64,000 bases of DNA from Micrococcaceae bacterium Sec5.8 (GCA_039636775.1 CP143429.1:1178001-1242000); one strand, 5' to 3'. Shown: positions 1-9,093, counted from the stretch's first letter. Notes: generated from the letters alone by a model not told the origin. Made by a program: numbers and translations.

Positions 1-473
1 CGGAGGTTCTCGTTGTAGATGGCCACCTTGCTGCGTACCCGGCCCAGCACCGAGGACCCGGTGTCGGGACCGTTGAAGAGCACCACGGTGGCACCGGCCA
101 GGCTGAGGATCTGCACCACGGAGTCCAGCTTCTCGGCCAGGGCGTCCGGATCCCCGCCGGGGCGGATCAGATCGTTCCCGCCGGCGGACAGGGTCACCAG
201 ATCCGGACGGAGCGAAAGGCAATGCGCCAGCTGCTGGTCCACGATCTGCTGCAGAAGCCGGCCGCGGACTGCCAGGTTGGCGTAGGCGAAGCCCTCGTGG
301 CCGCGGCTCAGTTCCTCGGCCACCCGGTCAGCCCAGCCGCGGTGTCCGCCCGGGCTCGCCGGCTCGGGATCGCCAATGCCCTCCGTGAAGGAGTCACCCA
401 TGGCCACGTAGCGGGTCCAGGGGTGGGTGATGGCGTTCTCGGGGACGTTCTCAAGGGCTTCAGTTCCGTTCAC
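1..473 (-). CDS. SGNH/GDSL-family hydrolase, 3' part missing
   Basis: Minus-strand frame that runs off the left edge, so only the N-terminal ~157 residues are present. The SGNH block I motif GDSFTEG follows a short N-terminal stretch, and a block III-like GGNDL (in LSAGGNDLIRPG) comes about 80 residues later; both are typical of bacterial SGNH esterases/lipases. No signal peptide is visible, suggesting a cytoplasmic enzyme. The catalytic Asp-x-x-His block lies beyond the edge. I chose the GTG at 471-473; an ATG a few bases upstream hits a stop at once. It is divergent from the carboxylesterase at 550. Substrate cannot be inferred. Confidence 0.8.
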   Translation of the reverse strand, partial: MNGTEALENVPENAITHPWTRYVAMGDSFTEGIGDPEPASPGGHRGWADRVAEELSRGHEGFAYANLAVRGRLLQQIVDQQLAHCLSLRPDLVTLSAGGNDLIRPGGDPDALAEKLDSVVQILSLAGATVVLFNGPDTGSSVLGRVRSKVAIYNENL

Positions 474-537
474 CTTTCCATGGTGCCCTTTTCCGGCAGA
501 GCTACGCCACCGGGGGTTGTTACGTCCGGGTAACTGT

Positions 538-543
538 AAGAAT
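538..543 (+). promoter_or_regulatory. Candidate -10 box, leaderless start of the esterase gene
   Basis: AAGAAT lies exactly 6 nt before the ATG at 550, the spacing expected if transcription begins at the start codon. No clear -35. One of several such cases in this window; weak taken alone. Confidence 0.35.
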
Positions 544-549
544 GGTGCC

Positions 550-1200
550 ATGACTTCCGCTGCAACCTTCCCCGAACCCGTCGTCCTCTGGTCCAAGCCG
601 GAGCAGGAGCGCGCCGGCAAGCCGCTCCTGGTCCTGCTCCACGGCTACGGTGCCAACGAACAAGACCTCCTGAGCCTGGCCGACATGCTGCCGGCGGAGT
701 TCGCGGTGGCCTCGTTGCGGGCCCCGCTGGTCTCCGGCGCGGGCTTCACCTGGTTCCCCCTGACGGCGTCCATCGAATACTCGCTGGAGGCGGTCAAGGA
801 CGCCGCCGCTTACGTGGAGGACTGGCTCGATGCCGTCCGGCCGAACCACCCGTCCGTGACGTTGCTGGGTTTTTCCATGGGAATGGCGCTCGCCACCGCG
901 CTGCTGCGGCGGCGGCCTTCGGACTATGCCGCCGTCGTCGGGCTGTCCGGTTTCGCCGTCGACGCCGGCGGTGACCCCAGCTTCCGCGACGACGAACTGG
1001 ACGGGACGGTGCCGCTGTTCTGGGGCCGCGACCAGCAGGATCCGGTCATCACACCGGACAAGATCGACTTCACCATGGGCTGGGTACGCAAACACGTTAA
1101 ACTCACCAAGGTGCTGTACGCCGGGATGTGGCACGGCATCAACCAGCAGGAGATCGGCCACGTCGGCGAATTTCTCACCCATGAGGTGCTCCGCAAATAG
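550..1200 (+). CDS. Phospholipase/carboxylesterase-type alpha/beta hydrolase
   Basis: 216-residue cytoplasmic esterase of the phospholipase/carboxylesterase (COG0400-like) group. Seen: oxyanion motif LLHGYGANEQD near residue 30, nucleophile elbow GFSMGMA near 105, a D-P-V-I segment near 168 that supplies the acid, and a C-terminal WHGI that supplies the histidine. The length fits the family. The open frame extends upstream to 427, but that part is antisense to the divergent SGNH gene; the ATG at 550 begins the conserved protein and sits 6 nt after a -10-like AAGAAT. Family members hydrolyse short acyl esters; the true substrate is unknown. Confidence 0.85.
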   Translation: MTSAATFPEPVVLWSKPEQERAGKPLLVLLHGYGANEQDLLSLADMLPAEFAVASLRAPLVSGAGFTWFPLTASIEYSLEAVKDAAAYVEDWLDAVRPNHPSVTLLGFSMGMALATALLRRRPSDYAAVVGLSGFAVDAGGDPSFRDDELDGTVPLFWGRDQQDPVITPDKIDFTMGWVRKHVKLTKVLYAGMWHGINQQEIGHVGEFLTHEVLRK

Positions 1201-1216
1201 CCCGGACGGCGCCGCC

Positions 1217-1294
1217 GCGGGGCTCCGGGCGGGTGGTTCGGGTTTGCTAGGCTCCGCGGGGCTCCGGGCGGGTGGTTCGGGTTTGCTAGGCTCC
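1217..1294. repeat. 39-bp perfect tandem duplication
   Basis: Two exact 39-bp units (1217-1255 and 1256-1294), GC-rich, each containing GGGTTTGCTAGGCTCC. The second copy includes the stop codon and last codons of the minus-strand S4 gene, so the first copy looks like a duplication of that gene's 3' end. It shares the decamer CCCGAACCAC (minus strand) with the 15-bp repeats at 10808-10882. Confidence 0.9.
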
Positions 1295-1522
1295 GTGGGG
1301 CGTGGTGATCCGGACGGTCTGGCCGTTCACGGTGACGGTGTCGCCGTGGTGCAGTTGGCGGCCGCGCCGGTCGTCGATCTCGCCATTGACCTTGACGAGC
1401 CCGTTCCTGATCAGTTCCGCAGCTTCCACCCCGTCCTCGACCAAACTGGCCAGCTTCAGCAGCTGCCCCAGCCGGATCATGTCGTCGCGGATAGGAATGT
1501 CTTCAATTTCCGGGTTGCTCAT
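1286..1522 (-). CDS. Small S4-domain RNA-binding protein
   Basis: 78-residue protein that is almost only an S4 domain (YaaA/YbcJ-like). Seen: IRLGQLLKLASLVEDG, then GLVKVNGEIDDRRGRQL and a short HHGDTV beta turn, the classic S4 fold that grips structured RNA. Such proteins act in ribosome or RNA quality-control roles; nothing here identifies the target. The start MSNPEIED at 1522 is chosen over an upstream in-frame start at 1564 because the longer N-terminus overlaps the divergent transporter gene and is not S4-like. An ATTATT box sits 6 nt upstream of the ATG, so it may be leaderless. The stop codon lies in a 39-bp tandem repeat. Confidence 0.85.
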   Translation of the reverse strand: MSNPEIEDIPIRDDMIRLGQLLKLASLVEDGVEAAELIRNGLVKVNGEIDDRRGRQLHHGDTVTVNGQTVRITTPHGA

Positions 1523-1555
1523 ACAAGCAATAATGCCTGACCGAAGGTGGCACCA

Positions 1556-2545
1556 ATGACCCACGCACCGCGGCTTCCGCTGCCAGCAGGATTACTCATC
1601 GCCGTTTCGGCCGGGCTCCTCGTCCCCGTCCAAGGCCGGATCAACGGTGCCCTCGGAACGGCCCTGGCCGACGGCCTGGCCGCTGCGGTGGTGAGCTTCA
1701 GCACCGGACTGGTGCTGATGGTCGTGATCTCGCTGGTCCTGCCCAAGGGCCGCGCGGGGCTCGCGGAAGTCCTGCCGGCCCTGCGCGAACGCCGTTTTCC
1801 GCGCTACTACGTCTTGGCGGGTGCCATCGGCGCGCTCTTCGTGTTTGCCCAGTCCTTCACCGTCGGGCTGCTCGGTGTGGCACTCTTTACCGTCGCAGCC
1901 GTCACCGGCCAGACCCTCAGCGGACTGCTCGTGGACCGGATGGGCATCGGCCCTGCGGGCAAGCGGCCGCTCACCGGAATCCGGGTCATCGGCAGCGCGC
2001 TGACCGTCGCCGCCGTCGCCTGGGCCGTGTCGCCGCGCTTCGCCGCCGGGACCGGAAGTTCCGCGGCTCCGGGGACGGACCCGTTGGAACTGCTGGTGCC
2101 GGTACTGCTGCCGGTGCTCGCCGGTTTCCTGATGAGCTTCCAGCAGGCCATGAACGGTACCGCCACCGTGCACTACCGCACGCCGATCACCGCGACGCTG
2201 GTGAACTTCATCGCCGGCAGCATCGTGCTGTGGATTGCCTGGCTGATCAAGCTGGCTGTTGCCGGGCCCGGCAACGGCCTTCCCGGCGAATGGTGGTACT
2301 ACCTGGGTGGGCCCATGGGCTGCGTGTTCATTGCCGTCGCTGCCTTCCTGGTCCGCGGTCTGGGCGTCCTGATTACCGGGCTCGGCATGATCGCCGGGCA
2401 GTTGCTGGGATCGCTTGGCCTGGACCTGGCGCTGCCGGCTCCGGGCACGGTCGTGGCGCTGCCCACCGTGCTGGGCACGCTCCTGACCCTGGCCGCGATC
2501 GTCCTGGCCAGCCTGCCGTGGTCCCGCGGCGCCCTGCGACGGTAG
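1556..2545 (+). CDS. DMT-superfamily membrane protein, DUF606/YdcZ type, tandem
   Basis: Hydrophobic 329-residue protein with about ten membrane segments. Two homologous halves each begin with a motif of the form G-x-x-x-P-x-Q-x-x-x-N (VPVQGRINGALG near residue 25 and FQQAMNGTA near 198), the hallmark of YdcZ/DUF606 proteins here fused in tandem. These are small-molecule permeases of the drug/metabolite superfamily; substrate unknown. The ATG at 1556 has AAGG 8 nt upstream and is preferred to the GTG at 1547. It is divergent from the S4 gene with only 33 bp between the starts. Confidence 0.8.
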   Translation: MTHAPRLPLPAGLLIAVSAGLLVPVQGRINGALGTALADGLAAAVVSFSTGLVLMVVISLVLPKGRAGLAEVLPALRERRFPRYYVLAGAIGALFVFAQSFTVGLLGVALFTVAAVTGQTLSGLLVDRMGIGPAGKRPLTGIRVIGSALTVAAVAWAVSPRFAAGTGSSAAPGTDPLELLVPVLLPVLAGFLMSFQQAMNGTATVHYRTPITATLVNFIAGSIVLWIAWLIKLAVAGPGNGLPGEWWYYLGGPMGCVFIAVAAFLVRGLGVLITGLGMIAGQLLGSLGLDLALPAPGTVVALPTVLGTLLTLAAIVLASLPWSRGALRR

Positions 2546-2667
2546 CGGCCCGGGTAGGCTAGGAGTTTGCATTACACCGTACGTAGCACCCCGCCCGGCG
2601 ACCAGCCGGGGTTCCGGGGCTGAGACCGCGGACCGCACCCAGCGGCCCTGTAGAAAGTGGAGTTCCC

Positions 2668-4053
2668 ATGGCAGCAAAATCCGTCCTCGACCAGATCATT
2701 TCCCTCGCCAAGCGCAGGGGTTTCGTATTCCAGGCCGGTGAAATCTATGGTGGCTCGCGTTCTGCGTGGGACTACGGCCCCCTGGGCGCTGAGCTGAAGG
2801 AAAACATCAAGCGCCAGTGGTGGCAGTCCGTGGTCCGCGGCCGCGACGACGTTGTCGGCCTGGATTCCTCGGTGATCCTGCCCCGCCAGGTCTGGGAAGC
2901 GTCCGGCCACGTCGATGTGTTCTCCGACCCGCTGGTTGAGTGCCTTTCCTGCCACAAGCGCTACCGTGCCGACCACCTCGAGGAAGAGTACGAGGAGAAG
3001 AAGGGCCGTCCTGCCGAGAACGGCCTCAAGGACATCGCCTGCGCCAACTGCGGCACCCGCGGCGAATGGACCGAACCCCAGGAGTTTTCCGGCCTGCTCA
3101 AAACCTACCTCGGCCCGGTGGCCAGCGAAGAGGGCCTGAGCTACCTGCGCCCCGAAACGGCCCAGGGCATCTTCGTCAACTTCTCCAACGTGCTCACCAC
3201 CTCCCGCAAGAAGCCCCCGTTCGGCATCGGCCAGATCGGCAAGTCGTTCCGCAACGAGATCACCCCGGGCAACTTCATCTTCCGCACCCGCGAATTCGAG
3301 CAGATGGAGATGGAATTCTTCGTCGAACCCGGCACCGACGAGCAGTGGCACCAGTACTGGATGAAGGAACGCATGTCCTGGTACACCGGCCTCGGCATCC
3401 GGGAAGAGAACCTGCGCTTCTTCGAGCACCCGCTGGAGAAGCTCAGCCACTACTCCAAGGGCACCACGGACATCGAATACCGGTTCGGCTTCTCCGGTTC
3501 CGAGTGGGGCGAGCTTGAGGGCGTCGCCAACCGCACCGACTTCGATCTCTCCACGCACTCCAAGGCCTCCGGTGCGGATCTGAGCTACTTCAACCAGGCC
3601 ACCAACGAGCGCTACACCCCGTACGTGATTGAACCGGCCGCCGGGCTCACCCGCTCCTTCATGGCGTTCATGATCGATGCGTACACCGAGGACGAGGCGC
3701 CCAACGCCAAGGGCGGCGTCGACGTCCGCACCGTGCTCAAGCTCGATCCGCGCCTGGCTCCGGTCAAGGCAGCGGTGCTGCCGCTGAGCCGCAACGAGGA
3801 CCTCTCCCCAAAGGCCAAGGACCTCGCCGCCCAGCTGCGCCGGAACTGGAACATCGAGTTCGACGACGCCGGGGCGATTGGCCGCCGCTACCGCCGCCAG
3901 GACGAAATCGGCACCCCGTTCTGCATCACGGTGGATTTCGAGACCCTGGACGACCAGGCGGTCACGATCCGCGAACGCGACACCATGAGCCAGGAACGTG
4001 TGTCCCTGGACAAGGTGGAGGGCTACCTGGCCGCACGGCTGATCGGCGCCTGA
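2668..4053 (+). CDS. glyS: Glycyl-tRNA synthetase
   Basis: 461-residue single-chain (alpha2-type) class II synthetase that charges tRNA-Gly with glycine. Seen: N-terminal [14 protein letters not shown] and [11 protein letters not shown]; two CxxC pairs (C92/C95 and C125/C128) as in zinc-bearing GlyRS; motif 2 region [25 protein letters not shown]; motif 3 with GLTRSFMAF; and a C-terminal anticodon-binding domain beginning near VKAAVLPLS. Full length for actinobacteria. The ATG at 2668 follows AAAGTGGAG. The 122-nt upstream gap holds TAGGCT (-10-like, ~2556) but no T-box that I can recognise. A GNAT gene follows after 2 nt. Confidence 0.97.
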   Translation: MAAKSVLDQIISLAKRRGFVFQAGEIYGGSRSAWDYGPLGAELKENIKRQWWQSVVRGRDDVVGLDSSVILPRQVWEASGHVDVFSDPLVECLSCHKRYRADHLEEEYEEKKGRPAENGLKDIACANCGTRGEWTEPQEFSGLLKTYLGPVASEEGLSYLRPETAQGIFVNFSNVLTTSRKKPPFGIGQIGKSFRNEITPGNFIFRTREFEQMEMEFFVEPGTDEQWHQYWMKERMSWYTGLGIREENLRFFEHPLEKLSHYSKGTTDIEYRFGFSGSEWGELEGVANRTDFDLSTHSKASGADLSYFNQATNERYTPYVIEPAAGLTRSFMAFMIDAYTEDEAPNAKGGVDVRTVLKLDPRLAPVKAAVLPLSRNEDLSPKAKDLAAQLRRNWNIEFDDAGAIGRRYRRQDEIGTPFCITVDFETLDDQAVTIRERDTMSQERVSLDKVEGYLAARLIGA

Positions 4054-4055
4054 CC

Positions 4056-5060
4056 GTGGCGATCACCTACCGCGAATGGCGCGACGGCGACGATCTGGCG
4101 CTGCTGGAAATCTGGGGCGGGCCGGAAACCGAGCAGGCCCGGCAGTTCCGCGGCACCCTCGCGCCTTCGGGCAACGCCCCGTGGCGGCGTTGCATCGTGG
4201 CGGAGAATGTCGTTGACGGTGTGGCCATCCCGGTCGCTGCCGGAGTGGTCCACGAAGCCTCGCTGCACCCCCAGCGGCTGTGGGCCTATGTCGAGGTGGA
4301 CCGGCAGCACCGCCGTGCAGGCGTGGGCTCCACGCTGCTGACCATGCTGCGGCACGAAGCGGCGCAGTCGCCGTCGGGTGTCACCCTGCTCCGGACCAAG
4401 GTTGAACCGGGCACCCCCGGCGCGGCCTTCGTTGAAGCAGCCGGCCTCGTTCCGGTCCAGCGGTCCCGGCTTGTCGTCGTCGAGCCGGGAGCACTGAAGC
4501 TGCCCGTCTTCGGCGACGGCTCCGAGGCCGCCGCGTCCGAGCAGGTCGAGGACCTCGCCACCGGCTCGGTGGAGCTCAGCGATGTTGTGGGCCGCTACTA
4601 CTCCTCGGTGCACGGCTGGGACAGCCCGGGCGAGCTCAGCATCGCCACGGTCCAGCGGTTGTTCCTGGACGAGCTCAGCGGGGCGCACGGCGCGATCGTG
4701 TTGCGGGCGCCGAAGGCCAGTGCCTTCGGCCAGGGCGTACCCGTGAGCCGGAAGGGCCGGCTTGAGGCCTTCGCCATCAGCTACGCGGAGCTCGCGGCCG
4801 CAGGGGAGAACCCTGGCGGTGCTGACGCGCCCTCCGGCCAGCCCACGGACGTGTTCCTGGGCCACGAACCGAAACTCTCCGAGGACGAAGCCCGGGCCGC
4901 CGTCCGGGACCTGCTGGCGCTGATTGCGTTCCAGCACCCGGTGCTGCTGGAACTGGACGACTCGATGGCTGCGCTGCGTGCCGTCGTCGAGCCGCTGCTC
5001 GAGAGCGGCAAAGCCCGCGTCCAGGGCGCCGACACCCTGGTGGTCTCCGACCCGGCGTAA
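4056..5060 (+). CDS. GNAT-family N-acetyltransferase
   Basis: 334 residues, GTG start 2 nt after the glyS stop, so translationally coupled. The first half contains a GNAT acetyl-CoA-binding motif A (YVEVDRQHRRAGVGSTLLTML near residues 84-104), followed by the usual FVEAAGL turn. The second half (about residues 170-330) is a less typical GNAT-like region with no obvious second Q/R-x-x-G-x-G/A loop. Substrate unknown. Position next to glyS says little beyond co-transcription. Ends just before a strong bidirectional terminator. Confidence 0.8.
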   Translation: MAITYREWRDGDDLALLEIWGGPETEQARQFRGTLAPSGNAPWRRCIVAENVVDGVAIPVAAGVVHEASLHPQRLWAYVEVDRQHRRAGVGSTLLTMLRHEAAQSPSGVTLLRTKVEPGTPGAAFVEAAGLVPVQRSRLVVVEPGALKLPVFGDGSEAAASEQVEDLATGSVELSDVVGRYYSSVHGWDSPGELSIATVQRLFLDELSGAHGAIVLRAPKASAFGQGVPVSRKGRLEAFAISYAELAAAGENPGGADAPSGQPTDVFLGHEPKLSEDEARAAVRDLLALIAFQHPVLLELDDSMAALRAVVEPLLESGKARVQGADTLVVSDPA

Positions 5061-5067
5061 CCGGCGC

Positions 5068-5118
5068 TAAACGCAGCTGACCCGCAGGAGAAGAATTCCT
5101 GCGGGTCAGCTGCGTTTA
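5068..5118. terminator. Long bidirectional terminator between convergent genes
   Basis: Perfect 22-bp inverted repeat (5068-5089 and 5097-5118) with a 7-nt loop GAAGAAT. The arms start TAAACGCAG, giving short A/T flanks on both sides. It separates convergent genes (GNAT, plus; AtoE-like, minus) and can serve both. Confidence 0.85.
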
Positions 5119-5129
5119 AGGCACGTGCA

Positions 5130-6596
5130 TTACTTACCGGGCGGCATGACCGGCGGAACGAAGTCGAACGTCATTCCCAGCAGCCAGACGAGCAGCAGCA
5201 CCACGGGCAGGTGGAACACAAACTGCAGGAACGTGAACCCCACGAGGTCCCGGGCCCGCAGCTTGAGCACGGCAAGCAGCGGCAGCATGAAGAACGGGTT
5301 GACCAGGTTCGGCAGGGCCTCGGCGATGTTGTAGATCTGCACCGTCCAGCCCAGGTTCATTTGCACATCCGTGGCGGACTGCATCACGTAGGGCGCCTCG
5401 ACCAGCCATTTTCCGCCACCGGAGGGGACCAGCAGTCCCAGCAGGGCCGTGTACAGCGCGATCACGACGGCGAACCCGCCGCCGCTGCCGATGTCGGAGA
5501 AGAACTCGGCCAGATGAGCGGAGATCGTCATGCCTCCGTGGCCGGTGGCCTTGGTCAGGATTGCGGCCATCGCAGCATAGAGCGGGAACTGGACCAGGAT
5601 GCCCGCCGTCGCGGGGACGGCCTTGGTGACCGCCTGCAGGAAGTTCCGCGGGGTGCCGTGCAGCACCAGGCCCAGGATCAGGAAGACCAGCAGGTAGCCG
5701 TTGAGGCTGCTCACCACAGTCAGGAAAGGTTTCGTCAGGAACTGCGAGATCAGCCAGCCGAGCGTCAGGATGCCGGCCAGGATGGGCAGGATCATGCTGT
5801 ATTCGAGCCATTCGCCCGGTCGGGAGCGCGGCTCCGATGCTGCCGGTTCGTCGTCGAGGTCGACGCCGAGATCCTCCGCGGTGCGGATGGATCTGCCCTC
5901 CGGCGCCGAGAAATGCGCTATCACCGTGGTGAGCGCCATCAGGATGGCCAGGGTGAGCAGCGACTGCCAGGTGAAGATAGTGGTCCCGAAGTCCAGGATG
6001 CCGGTGATCTTCAGCAGGGCCGGCGGCAGCGAGGCCGCTGTGGCCTGCAGCTGCGCCGCCGACGAGGACAGGCCCAGCGCCCAGACGGCGCCGAGGCCCA
6101 TGAAGGCTGCGGCGCCGAGCGCGCGGTAGTCCACGGTCAGGTCCTTGCGGCGGGCGATCGCGCGGGCCAGCAGTCCGCCGAAGATGAGGCTCAGGCCCCA
6201 GTTCAGGAAAGACACCGACATCGACATCAGCGCCACGAAGCTCACCGCGGTGCGTGCGGTCGCGGGGATGAGGGCCAGCCGGTTGATCAGCTTGGCCACG
6301 GGCGGGGACGTCGCCACAACGTAGCCGGTCAGCACCACCATGGCCATCTGCAGGGTGAATGCGGTCAGGTCCCAGAACCCGTTGCCGAAGGAATCGGCGA
6401 TCGACTGCGGTGAAGCGCCGATGGCCAGGGCCGCCGCGGCGATGATCATGACGCCGGCCAGGGCGAAAACGTAGGCGTCCGGGAACCATTTCTCGGTCCA
6501 CGCCGCCATCCGTTGGGCTATTCGGGCGAGGCCGCGTTCTTCGCCGATGCCGCTTTGCGTCAGGGCTGTGTTTGCCACAGAGGGGAACCTCTCCAT
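5130..6596 (-). CDS. atoE: Short-chain fatty acid transporter, AtoE family
   Basis: 488-residue polytopic membrane protein of COG2031. Seen: conserved NWGLSLIFGGLLAR near residue 133, a long cytoplasmic loop with DLDDEPAAS, and the C-terminal VPSGGGKWLVEAPYVM motif that is diagnostic of AtoE. Family members take up acetoacetate, butyrate and similar short-chain acids by proton or sodium symport. It is the last gene of a minus-strand run with PlsC-like, DUF1295 and hydrolase genes; a 55-bp gap upstream carries TAAACT (candidate -10), so it may also have its own promoter. The ATG start MERFPSV has no good ribosome site. Confidence 0.88.
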   Translation of the reverse strand: MERFPSVANTALTQSGIGEERGLARIAQRMAAWTEKWFPDAYVFALAGVMIIAAAALAIGASPQSIADSFGNGFWDLTAFTLQMAMVVLTGYVVATSPPVAKLINRLALIPATARTAVSFVALMSMSVSFLNWGLSLIFGGLLARAIARRKDLTVDYRALGAAAFMGLGAVWALGLSSSAAQLQATAASLPPALLKITGILDFGTTIFTWQSLLTLAILMALTTVIAHFSAPEGRSIRTAEDLGVDLDDEPAASEPRSRPGEWLEYSMILPILAGILTLGWLISQFLTKPFLTVVSSLNGYLLVFLILGLVLHGTPRNFLQAVTKAVPATAGILVQFPLYAAMAAILTKATGHGGMTISAHLAEFFSDIGSGGGFAVVIALYTALLGLLVPSGGGKWLVEAPYVMQSATDVQMNLGWTVQIYNIAEALPNLVNPFFMLPLLAVLKLRARDLVGFTFLQFVFHLPVVLLLVWLLGMTFDFVPPVMPPGK

Positions 6597-6651
6597 TGAG
6601 TGCGATTTTGTACCCGATGGAGTTTAGTCAGGAGAGCCCGGATAAGCGGGC

Positions 6652-7452
6652 TTATGGGCGCCGGCCGCCCGCGCGCCGCGGGCCTTCGGCCTTATCCAGC
6701 CGCTGGCGCTCCTCCTCGGAGGGTGCTCCGCCGCCGAGCACGGCCGGCATCCACCACGCGCCCGGCGCCGGCGTCAGGGGAAAGTCCGCGATGCAGGCGT
6801 CAATACCGGATTGGAGGGCTGCGCGCAGCACGTCAGTGGCGGGTTGCGCGTCCCGGGCCGGGTCAGGATGCACCGGTTCGCTGACGTGGATCCGGACCGG
6901 GGCGCGCCAGGCGCGGGCGGGGGAGAACCCGTGGCGGCGGGTCATCAGCCGGTGGGCGCCCCACACGGATACGGCAATGATGGGCACCCCGGCCTCGGCT
7001 GCCATCCGCACCGCGCCGGTTTTGCACTCGCGTACCCTAAAGCTGCGGCTGACTCCGGCCTCCGGAAGGATCGCAACGTATTCGCCCTCGCGGAGTTTCT
7101 GCACGGCGGCATCGTAGGCGTCAGAGCCTGAACCGTACCCCACGACGAGGTGTCCCGCGGCACTGATCGCGGGGCCGGCAAACCAGTGGTCGGCCGCGCC
7201 CTGCGTGACCAGGAACCGCATCCGGACCTGACTGTGGCTCCACAGCAGGAGTTCGGCGAATGCGAAGTCGAGGTACCCGAAGTGGGTGATGGCGACCACG
7301 GCGCCGGAGCGCCGGCTGCCGCGGAGTGCCGGCTCCGGGAGGTGCTGCTGTCCGGTGACGATCACCCGGATCCGGAACAGGCGGCGCAGCGCCTGCCCGG
7401 TGCGGACAATGACGGCGTAGAAGCGGTCGTTGGGCGGGGGGCGCCAGGGCAT
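6652..7452 (-). CDS. PlsC-like lysophospholipid acyltransferase
   Basis: 266-residue acyltransferase. The HX4D catalytic motif is intact (THFGYLDFA), and a glycerol-phosphate-binding-like PEAGVSRSFRVRECKTGA follows, where the family's usual EGTRS is replaced by EAGVSRS. Members transfer acyl chains to lysophosphatidic acid or related lysolipids at the inner membrane face. The frame is open to 7524, but the ATG at 7452 (MPWRPPPND) is 1 nt after the stop of the upstream DUF1295 gene, indicating tight coupling. The C-terminus (EEERQRLDKAEGPRRAGGRRP) is basic and likely disordered. Specific acceptor unknown. Confidence 0.82.
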   Translation of the reverse strand: MPWRPPPNDRFYAVIVRTGQALRRLFRIRVIVTGQQHLPEPALRGSRRSGAVVAITHFGYLDFAFAELLLWSHSQVRMRFLVTQGAADHWFAGPAISAAGHLVVGYGSGSDAYDAAVQKLREGEYVAILPEAGVSRSFRVRECKTGAVRMAAEAGVPIIAVSVWGAHRLMTRRHGFSPARAWRAPVRIHVSEPVHPDPARDAQPATDVLRAALQSGIDACIADFPLTPAPGAWWMPAVLGGGAPSEEERQRLDKAEGPRRAGGRRP

Positions 7453-7453
7453 G

Positions 7454-8296
7454 TCAGCGCCCACCGGGCCGGCGGGCGCCCGGCTGCCGTCCGCTGCGGT
7501 GCGTACGGGGCGGCAGCGGCACAAAGCCCGACGTCGATTCCACGTACTCCCTGTACCCGGGACGGGCCGACATGACCTTCTCGGTGAGCGGCTTGCCGGA
7601 CTTGCCGGCGAGCAGCCAGATCATCAGGGCGGGGGAGAGGACCGTCAGCAACCCCGGCCAGGAATCGGCAGCGACGAGGAAAATCCCGGCCCAGACAGCG
7701 GCGTCGCCGAAGTAGTTGGGGTGGCGGGTGTACCGCCAGAGCCCGGTGTTGAGCACCGTGCCGCGCCGGGAGGAATCGGCTTTGAACGCCGAGAGCTGCC
7801 AGTCGCCGACCGTCTCGAAAACGAAGCCCACCGCCCAGAACACCACCCCCAGCCACGCCAGCCAACCGAGGGGGCCGGTGCTGAACATCCCCACCTGAAC
7901 AGTGAGCGAGACAAAGAACAGAATGACGCCCTGCGGCAGGTACACCTTGCGCAGGGCGAAGACGTTGCGGGACCCGGGAGCGGCAGAGAGCATGTCCACA
8001 TAACGGGGGTCCTCGTGGCCGCCGTGGGCACGGACGCCGATGTGGACCGCCAGCCGGATGCCCCAGACTGCCACGAGTGCCAGCAGCAGCAAGCGGCGGC
8101 CGCCGTCGCCCTCGCCGGCGGACAGCAGCCAGGAAATGCCAGCGGCCACGACGAAGCCGAGGCCCCAGACGGTGTCAATCACGCAATGGCGGCTCTGGCG
8201 GACGGCGACGGCAAAGGTCCCGGCCAGCAGTACAGCCAGGCCCGCTGCCACCCACGGCAGGCCCGCCAGGAAGGCGCCGAGCGGAAAATCCGGCAT
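7454..8296 (-). CDS. DUF1295 / steroid 5-alpha-reductase-like membrane protein
   Basis: 280-residue integral membrane protein with about seven segments. The C-terminal signature GLWRYTRHPNYFGDAAVWAGIF (residues ~198-219) and SGKPLTEKVMSARPGYREYVESTSGFVP is that of DUF1295 proteins related to steroid 5-alpha reductases and isoprenylcysteine methyltransferases (the RHPNY box binds cofactor). Likely a membrane lipid reductase or methyltransferase; the reaction is not known. The ATG at 8296 shares one base with the preceding hydrolase stop (TGATG); a GTG one codon earlier is possible. Part of the minus-strand lipid set. Confidence 0.8.
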   Translation of the reverse strand: MPDFPLGAFLAGLPWVAAGLAVLLAGTFAVAVRQSRHCVIDTVWGLGFVVAAGISWLLSAGEGDGGRRLLLLALVAVWGIRLAVHIGVRAHGGHEDPRYVDMLSAAPGSRNVFALRKVYLPQGVILFFVSLTVQVGMFSTGPLGWLAWLGVVFWAVGFVFETVGDWQLSAFKADSSRRGTVLNTGLWRYTRHPNYFGDAAVWAGIFLVAADSWPGLLTVLSPALMIWLLAGKSGKPLTEKVMSARPGYREYVESTSGFVPLPPRTHRSGRQPGARRPGGR

Positions 8297-9093
8297 CACA
8301 GCACCACGGGAAGGCTGGCTCCGGCGGCCGGGAGCAGGCTGCGGAACGAACCGGCGCCGCCCCCGAGCTCCTGCCCAGAAGTGGCCGCGAAAGCGTCAAG
8401 AATGAAGCCGTTGGCCAGGGAGTTCCACAAACCCACCCGGCGGAACATGAAGTGTCCGGCGCCTTTGAGGGAGACGTAGTCCACGGACTCCGCGACGCCG
8501 TCGGCCCGGCGGGCGAAAGCCAGCGAGTTCGCGGGACTGGTCCAGCGGTCATTTGTGCCATGAACGATCAGGATCCGACGGCCCGCCACGGGCTCTACCG
8601 GCGTCGCGGCGTTGAGCCAGGGCGCCAGGGCGGCGACGGCTTCCACCTGCGGATGGTCCGCGACGCGCAGAGCCGTCAGACCGCCCATCGAATGGCCCAG
8701 GAGGTAGACAGGAACCCCGGGGTGTTCCCGGCCAATGAGCCCAAGCGCCCACCGGGCATCCTGGACGGGGGACATGTCCGCTCCGTTCCAGCCCCGGTAC
8801 CTGTTCCGCAGGGTCCAGACGGCCAGGCCGTGGCCGCCGCCTCCCCTGCGGAGGGCGCGGGCGAACGGCAGCATCCGCGCAGGACTCAGGTGCCGGCCAC
8901 GCACCGAGTCGAAGCTGTTCGCCCGCCCGCCGTGCAGGACCAGGGCCACGCCACGGGTGTCCCCGGTGGCGCCGGAAATACTCAGCACGGCCCTGGCGGC
9001 CGGCCCCGCGCCTGCCGTCCCGGGTTCGCGGTCGTCTATCTTGCGTATCGCCACGGGCGTATCCTCCACGTCTTGTTCATCTTTTCCAACCAT
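8296..9093 (-). CDS. Alpha/beta-fold hydrolase
   Basis: 265-residue serine hydrolase. Seen: ALVLHGGRANSFDS with oxyanion HGG, nucleophile GHSMGG, acid in IVHGTNDRWTSP, and catalytic His in KGAGHFMFRR. The MFRRVGLWNSLANGF tail resembles dienelactone-hydrolase-like and lysophospholipase-like actinobacterial proteins. The ATG at 9093 (MVGKDEQD) is the best start; the frame stays open far upstream but loses conserved character. It overlaps the DUF1295 start, so the two are co-translated. Probably heads the four-gene minus operon down to atoE; an ester or lipid substrate is plausible. Confidence 0.8.
   Translation of the reverse strand: MVGKDEQDVEDTPVAIRKIDDREPGTAGAGPAARAVLSISGATGDTRGVALVLHGGRANSFDSVRGRHLSPARMLPFARALRRGGGGHGLAVWTLRNRYRGWNGADMSPVQDARWALGLIGREHPGVPVYLLGHSMGGLTALRVADHPQVEAVAALAPWLNAATPVEPVAGRRILIVHGTNDRWTSPANSLAFARRADGVAESVDYVSLKGAGHFMFRRVGLWNSLANGFILDAFAATSGQELGGGAGSFRSLLPAAGASLPVVL

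Noticed and set aside
2571..2667. CTGAGA-containing GC hairpins before glyS, reminiscent of a TPP riboswitch or T-box
   Set aside because: The second conserved TPP half (ACCTGATCTGG) and any T-box antiterminator motif are absent; glyS is not a thiamine gene.
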